From the NCBI GenBank assembly GCA_937139435.1, contig CAKZPX010000177.1, positions 1 through 10,131 of the forward strand: 10,131 nt of DNA, in the 5' to 3' direction. The position numbers and the translations under genes are program-made. Below are positions 6,580 to 10,131 of this stretch, piece after piece. This stretch comes from an uncultured bacterium (GTDB lineage Bacteria; Hydrothermota; Tepidihabitantia; Tepidihabitantales; Tepidihabitantaceae). The notes under the pieces are model-generated. The model was not told the DNA's origin. It saw nothing but the letters and a program-made list of their open reading frames with translations, and searched no databases. The first letter of the stretch is position 1; each line of letters begins with the position of its first letter.

Positions 6580-9264
6580 TTATCTCTGAGGATTGATATT
6601 GTGCTTTTTGAGTAGGCGATAAAACTGTGCCCGACTGTATCCGGCAAGTTTTGCTGCCTGACTTACGTTACCCCCTGCCCTTTTTAAACACTCTAACAGC
6701 GCCGCCCTTTCAACCTCGGCTGCTGCCCGTATTTGCGCCTCCCGCCGTGTGCTGCGCAATCCGCCCTTGACCTCTTTTTTCAATGACTGGGCAAAAACCT
6801 GTAACTCTGCGGGCAGGTCCTTCAACTCAATCTCATCGTCCTCCGCCAGCACCACCGCCCTCTGAATTACATTCTGCAACTGACGGACATTACCCGGCCA
6901 GTCGTAAGCAAGAAAACATTCCATCACCTTCTCGCTCACACCCTTTATCTGCCGGTTTGTCTCCTGATTAAAAAGTTGAATGAAGTAACGAACAAAATCC
7001 AGGATATCCTCTTTTCTCTCCCGCAGCGGAGGCAGGACAATCTCGACCCCGTTCAGACGGTAATAAAGGTCCTGGCGAAATTTACCCTCGGCAATCAACT
7101 TCTCCAGATTTTGATTTGTCGCTGCCACCAGCCGAATATCAACCTTTATTGGTCGGTTACCGCCTATCCTTTCCAGCTCCTTTTCCTGGAGAACCCGCAA
7201 AAGTTTTGCCTGCAAACCCGGGCTCATATCTCCAATCTCGTCCAGAAATACCGTTCCACCATTAGCCAGTTCAAACTTGCCCTTTCGTGCAACAACACCA
7301 GTTGCTGCACCCTTTTCTACGCCAAAGAACTCTGCCTCCAGAAGCCCCTCTGGCACCGCCGCACAGTTAATCGCAATAAAAGGGTGATCACGTCTCGGTC
7401 CGGAGTTATGCAACGCCCGGGCAACGAGTTCCTTGCCGGTCCCGCTCTCGCCCCTGATTAAAACCGGCAGATTGGAATTGGCGCTCCGGGCAAGAATTTC
7501 CAGACTGCGGCGCATTGCCGGCGAACGTCCCACCACCCCGGTAAAACGGAGATTCGCTATTTCCTCTCCCGGAGCAATAAGTGCTACATTTACTACGCGC
7601 AAACGCTGAACATAGGGCGCAATAATGGCGATAATTGTTTCCTGCACTGAGTTGCTCAACCTGACGCACTCCTCACCAAATGTCCTGATAAACCATTGCC
7701 CTTTCTCCTTATCACTCTCCAATGACGACCTGATTTCATATCCCTGTGCAACGACTCCAGAGCGCACCGCCTGCAGGTCTATATCCCCTTCAATTAATAC
7801 CGGCTCATTATCAACAACCAGCGCCAGACCACGGTACCCGAAACCGGCACGCAGCGTCTGCATAGCCTCACTCAAAAACTTCATCGGTTCCAGTCCGATT
7901 GTCGCCAGCCGGGCGATCGCCCCGAGTACCGCCATCTCCCGGTCTACATCCAGTTCCAGCGAAAACAACAGCCGGTTGACCTCCTCATCTTCTGCTACCA
8001 GTGCCAGATTGCGGAAAATCTTTGCCGATTTCTTTAACAGGTTAACCCCGGCGTCCCGTCGCCCTGATTTTACCAGAAACCGCCCGTACTGGAATTGAAC
8101 CCGGGCGAACTCATAACTATTTGAAGCATCAACCAGAAGCTGTAACGCTTTCTCAAAAGCATCATCAGCCGCAGCGGTCATCCCCCTCTCTGTTTCCAGT
8201 AACGCCCTGACCAGCAAAACTTCTTCCTCAGCCTTCTTCACACCCAGTCCCTGTGCCAGTGCCAGCGCCCGGGAACACAACCCCTCGCACCGATTCAATT
8301 CACCCTGCGCCAGCGCCAGTTCTGCCATGCGTACCAGGAGAGTAACCATCCCCAGACGGTCACTCGCCTTTTCACACAGCTCCAGCGCCTCATTATATAC
8401 CTGAGCGGCAGCAGCAAGATTGTGCTGCCGGAATTGCGCCTCACCCAGATTAGTCAACCCATCGCGCAAAACCTCACCCTGCGCCTCACCCCGGCGTCCC
8501 GCATCAACCACCGCTGAGAACAATTCCACAGCCCGGTCTACGCGATCGCGTTTGAGAAACAACTCGCCCATCAAATTTACCGCATTCCAGCGAATGAAAT
8601 CTAACTTCTCCTCCTCGGCAATAGCTATTGTCCGATAAAAGTTTTCTGCTGCCTCCTCCCACCGTCCCACCTCCATAAGCATCCAGCCAAGGTTACAGTA
8701 ATTAATTGCCCGGGAAAACCGGTCAAACTCCTCACTGGTTAAAATCCGGGTGCACTCCTGATAACATTCTATCGCCCGCTCAAAACGTCCCTCAATTCCG
8801 GCAATGTTCCCCAGTTGATTAAGGGTTGCATACACACCTTTTTCATAACCAATCTCCCGCCAAACCTCCATCGCCCGGGTGTAACATTCCTGTGCGATCT
8901 GAAAATCGCCCTTCGCCTCCTGCACCATCCCGAGAAGATAAAAACCTGAACCCTCCAGCCGACGATTACCGGTCTGCCGTGCCAGTTCCAGAACCTGTTC
9001 GGAATAATTAGTGCTACCACTAATATCCCCCAGTGTCCGGCAGACATCTGCCAGCATCCTCCCTGCTTGAGCAATTACTTCCAGATTGCGCTCTTCGCCA
9101 GCAACTCCTATCGCCTCCTCAAGAACCGCCTTTGCTTCTGCTGGCGCCACCCTCATCAATTCCTCACCCAGCTCTAACAATACCAGAAGGCGTTCCTTCC
9201 GGGTAGGAACATTAGCCAGTCGCTCTTTTAGCAGCTCTATCCTGGATGGTGAAACTCCCGGCAT
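6580..9264 (-). CDS. Sigma-54-type transcriptional activator with N-terminal TPR sensor domain
   Basis: This is an 894-residue protein. Residues about 15-430 are consecutive helical TPR-like repeats (for example AINYCNLGWMLMEVGRWEEAAENF and GLTNLGEAQFRQHNLAAAAQVYNEAL). A linker of about 440-570 may be a reduced GAF-like fold. The AAA+ domain follows: Walker A GESGTGKE (605-612), Walker B GTVFLDE (670-676), arginines in FRQDLYYRLN (R730, R736) and the sensor II region WPGNVRQL (789-796). A Fis-type helix-turn-helix ends the protein (about 854-894, GNVSQAAKLAGYSRAQFYRLL). In the family such proteins bind enhancers and use ATP to open sigma-54 promoters. The loop normally GAFTGA is GAATGV (652-657). 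There is no receiver domain, so input is likely a ligand or partner bound by the TPRs, as in MalT-like proteins. The ATG at 9262-9264 has only a weak upstream site (GAAGG, 9 nt away), suggesting low expression. Confidence 0.93.
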   Translation of the reverse strand: MPGVSPSRIELLKERLANVPTRKERLLVLLELGEELMRVAPAEAKAVLEEAIGVAGEERNLEVIAQAGRMLADVCRTLGDISGSTNYSEQVLELARQTGNRRLEGSGFYLLGMVQEAKGDFQIAQECYTRAMEVWREIGYEKGVYATLNQLGNIAGIEGRFERAIECYQECTRILTSEEFDRFSRAINYCNLGWMLMEVGRWEEAAENFYRTIAIAEEEKLDFIRWNAVNLMGELFLKRDRVDRAVELFSAVVDAGRRGEAQGEVLRDGLTNLGEAQFRQHNLAAAAQVYNEALELCEKASDRLGMVTLLVRMAELALAQGELNRCEGLCSRALALAQGLGVKKAEEEVLLVRALLETERGMTAAADDAFEKALQLLVDASNSYEFARVQFQYGRFLVKSGRRDAGVNLLKKSAKIFRNLALVAEDEEVNRLLFSLELDVDREMAVLGAIARLATIGLEPMKFLSEAMQTLRAGFGYRGLALVVDNEPVLIEGDIDLQAVRSGVVAQGYEIRSSLESDKEKGQWFIRTFGEECVRLSNSVQETIIAIIAPYVQRLRVVNVALIAPGEEIANLRFTGVVGRSPAMRRSLEILARSANSNLPVLIRGESGTGKELVARALHNSGPRRDHPFIAINCAAVPEGLLEAEFFGVEKGAATGVVARKGKFELANGGTVFLDEIGDMSPGLQAKLLRVLQEKELERIGGNRPIKVDIRLVAATNQNLEKLIAEGKFRQDLYYRLNGVEIVLPPLRERKEDILDFVRYFIQLFNQETNRQIKGVSEKVMECFLAYDWPGNVRQLQNVIQRAVVLAEDDEIELKDLPAELQVFAQSLKKEVKGGLRSTRREAQIRAAAEVERAALLECLKRAGGNVSQAAKLAGYSRAQFYRLLKKHNINPQR

Positions 9265-9300
9265 TTAACCTTGCCTTCAGATTACCGGGTACATTATCAC

Positions 9301-9327
9301 CTGTCAAGTAATTAAATATATTGACAG
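9301..9327. promoter_or_regulatory. Perfect inverted repeat (operator candidate) between divergent genes
   Basis: CTGTCAA (9301-9307) and TTGACAG (9321-9327) are exact reverse complements around 13 AT-rich bases. The right arm contains the -35 box of the zinc-ribbon promoter; the left arm lies 37-43 bp before the activator start codon, next to a GATAAT (minus strand, 9298-9293) that could be that gene's -10. A bound protein could therefore affect both genes. The symmetry may also simply reflect a -35 box on each strand. Confidence 0.5.
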
Positions 9328-9348
9328 AATAGCAAAAAAACTTATTAT
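9321..9348 (+). promoter_or_regulatory. Near-consensus sigma-70 promoter for the zinc-ribbon gene
   Basis: TTGACA (9321-9326, perfect) is followed after 16 nt by TATTAT (9343-9348, 5 of 6). The predicted start near 9355 leaves a leader of about 54 nt before the ATG at 9409. This is the best sigma-70 match in the window, predicting strong expression unless repressed at the overlapping dyad. Confidence 0.7.
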
Positions 9349-9408
9349 GTAGGAAAATGAGAGTCCGTGCCGCTTACAATACTGGCACAAAAAAAGAAAG
9401 GAGCTGAG

Positions 9409-9654
9409 ATGACTGAAAGAGCAGTATGTCCAGAGTGTGGCTCTAATGAAACCCAGGCAAAATACCAGCATAATGGCTGTCCCGGTTCGCCAACCGGTAC
9501 TACCACCTGGGAAAAAGAAGCGGAAGTGATTCCGCCTGATGGTCGCCCCATTCGTCATCCCTGTCCCGGCTGTAAAAGCGAGATAGTTCCAAGTTACTTT
9601 TACTGCCGCGACTGTCAGCATCAGTGGCAGCCACCTTCCAACCCTGCCGGATGA
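9409..9654 (+). CDS. Small zinc-ribbon protein
   Basis: This 81-residue soluble protein has three CxxC pairs: CPEC (7-10), CPGC (52-55) and CRDC (66-69), plus a lone C24. The 52-69 pairs, followed by QHQW, make a classic zinc-ribbon knuckle pair as in TFIIS- or rubredoxin-like ribbons (CxxC...CxxC-x-H-x-W). The first pair could form a second zinc site with C24 and a histidine (H21), which is speculative. The ATG at 9409 follows AGGAG (9399-9403) with a 5-nt gap; an in-frame GTG at 9367 has no such support. No catalytic domain is present, so it is probably a nucleic-acid- or protein-binding adaptor. It is transcribed alone from a strong promoter, divergent from the activator and convergent with fabG. 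I do not recognise the specific family. Confidence 0.85.
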   Translation: MTERAVCPECGSNETQAKYQHNGCPGSPTGTTTWEKEAEVIPPDGRPIRHPCPGCKSEIVPSYFYCRDCQHQWQPPSNPAG

Positions 9655-9666
9655 AAAAACTGGTGT

Positions 9667-9687
9667 AAAAGACTGATGACTATCAGT
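9667..9687 (-). terminator. Intrinsic terminator between fabG and the zinc-ribbon gene
   Basis: ACTGAT (9672-9677) and ATCAGT (9682-9687) form a 6-bp stem with a GACT loop. On the minus strand it is followed by CTTTTA, and it begins 1 nt past the fabG stop codon, so it is a compact terminator for fabG. On the plus strand the tail is ATTATTG, a poorer U tract, so action on the zinc-ribbon transcript would be weak. Confidence 0.6.
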
Positions 9688-9688
9688 A

Positions 9689-10131
9689 TTATTGCATCAA
9701 CATCCCGCCATCTACCCGGATTACCTGACCGGTAATGTAGCCGGCAAGGTCGGAAACAAGAAAAAGACAGAGCTGGGCAACATCTTCGGGTGTCCCAGCT
9801 CTTTTTAATGGTATCGCGGCTAAATATGCCTCCCGCACCGCCGGGTCAAGTTTTTCGGTCATTGCGGTGGCGATAAAACCCGGAGCAATGGCATTAACCG
9901 TGATGTTCCTGCCGGCAAGTTCTTTTGCCACCGATTTGGTAAAACCGATCAACCCCGCCTTGGCAGCAGCGTAGTTCGCCTGTCCGGCATTTCCCATCTG
10001 TCCGATAACCGAACTGATATTAACTACCCTGCCCCAGCGTTCTTTCATCATGGGCGGGATGACGGCCTGCGCCATGTTGAAGGCGCCGGTGAGGTTGATC
10101 TGGATGACGCGGTCCCAGTCCTCGGGCTTCA
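9689..10131 (-). CDS. fabG: 3-oxoacyl-[acyl-carrier-protein] reductase FabG, C-terminal part
   Basis: The C-terminal 146 residues are present of a protein normally about 245 long; the Rossmann TGxxxGIG motif lies beyond the right edge. FabG reduces 3-oxoacyl-ACP with NADPH in fatty-acid elongation in the cytoplasm. Visible are the INLTGAFN segment after KPEDWDRVIQ, the catalytic serine region VVNISSVIGQMGNAGQ, the YxxxK pair in NYAAAKAG, the TVNAIAPGFIATAMT segment and the closing YITGQVIRVDGGM motif typical of FabG rather than other short-chain dehydrogenases. The frame is open through the window edge, so an internal ATG at 10073-10075 is not the start. The 28 codons nearest the edge all end in G or C, in contrast to the rest of the gene. 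A close SDR paralogue cannot be wholly excluded without the N-terminus and neighbours. Confidence 0.93.
   Translation of the reverse strand, partial: KPEDWDRVIQINLTGAFNMAQAVIPPMMKERWGRVVNISSVIGQMGNAGQANYAAAKAGLIGFTKSVAKELAGRNITVNAIAPGFIATAMTEKLDPAVREAYLAAIPLKRAGTPEDVAQLCLFLVSDLAGYITGQVIRVDGGMLMQ

Noticed and set aside
6976..7461. 161-codon open frame on the plus strand inside the activator gene
   Set aside because: It lies antisense to the conserved AAA+ domain, has no ribosome binding site and its composition is that of a shadow frame.
9276..9290. GG-N10-GC on the minus strand just before the activator start codon as a sigma-54 promoter
   Set aside because: Beyond the GG and GC almost no consensus bases match, and transcription would begin at or inside the coding region.
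9383..9397. TGGCAC upstream of the zinc-ribbon gene as a sigma-54 -24 element
   Set aside because: The bases 10 nt beyond the GG are GA, not GC, and the site would lie on top of the ribosome binding site.
9367..9408. In-frame GTG extension of the zinc-ribbon gene
   Set aside because: No ribosome binding site precedes the GTG, while the ATG at 9409 has AGGAG at 5 nt; the extra residues look like translated leader.
9304..9621. 105-codon minus-strand open frame opposite the zinc-ribbon gene
   Set aside because: It is antisense to a protein with clear CxxC motifs and covers that gene's promoter; no supporting start site.
10073..10075. Internal ATG as the start of the fabG reading frame
   Set aside because: The frame stays open to the window edge and the residues before it (KPEDWDRVIQINLTGAFN) are conserved FabG sequence.

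Overview
The window reads as chromosomal DNA of a Gram-negative, probably uncultured bacterium. It has about 50% GC, long intergenic spacers and strong Shine-Dalgarno sites. Its surface protein architecture (gingipain-like C25 protease, Ig-like modules, FlgD-like/type IX secretion C-terminal tail) is typical of Bacteroidota-like and FCB-associated lineages and of candidate phyla such as WOR-3. The phylum is an inference from protein style; there is no rRNA or ribosomal marker here.

Layout. (1) Positions 1-835, minus: the N-terminal half of a biotin-dependent acyl-CoA carboxylase carboxyltransferase subunit. (2) Positions 836-1440: a spacer of about 600 bp between divergent genes, holding a promoter at each end and a GC-rich nested hairpin. 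(3) Positions 1507-5836, plus: a probable two-gene secretion operon, made of a small predicted outer-membrane barrel protein and a 1168-residue C25 cysteine protease with an intact His/Cys pair, closed by a clear intrinsic terminator at 5886-5922. (4) Positions 6115-9264, minus: a sigma-54-type activator with a large TPR sensor region, followed downstream by a 65-residue single-pass membrane protein. The 267 bp between them hold a -24/-12 promoter match and, further upstream, two related copies of an imperfect dyad placed like enhancer sites. (5) Positions 9409-9654, plus: a small zinc-ribbon protein with a near-consensus sigma-70 promoter overlapped by a perfect inverted repeat. (6) Positions 9689-10131, minus: the C-terminal part of FabG.

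How the genes fit together. The most coherent unit is the activator, the two dyads, the sigma-54 promoter and the tiny membrane protein, which together look like a self-contained TPR-sensed regulatory circuit. Its AAA+ domain carries GAATGV where the sigma-54-contacting loop normally reads GAFTGA, so the circuit is either a variant of the usual mechanism or a distinct subfamily. The barrel/protease pair looks like an exported surface module. The carboxylase and FabG are ordinary acyl-CoA and fatty-acid metabolism genes that run off the two window edges. FabG shows an abrupt change in third-position GC near 10046.
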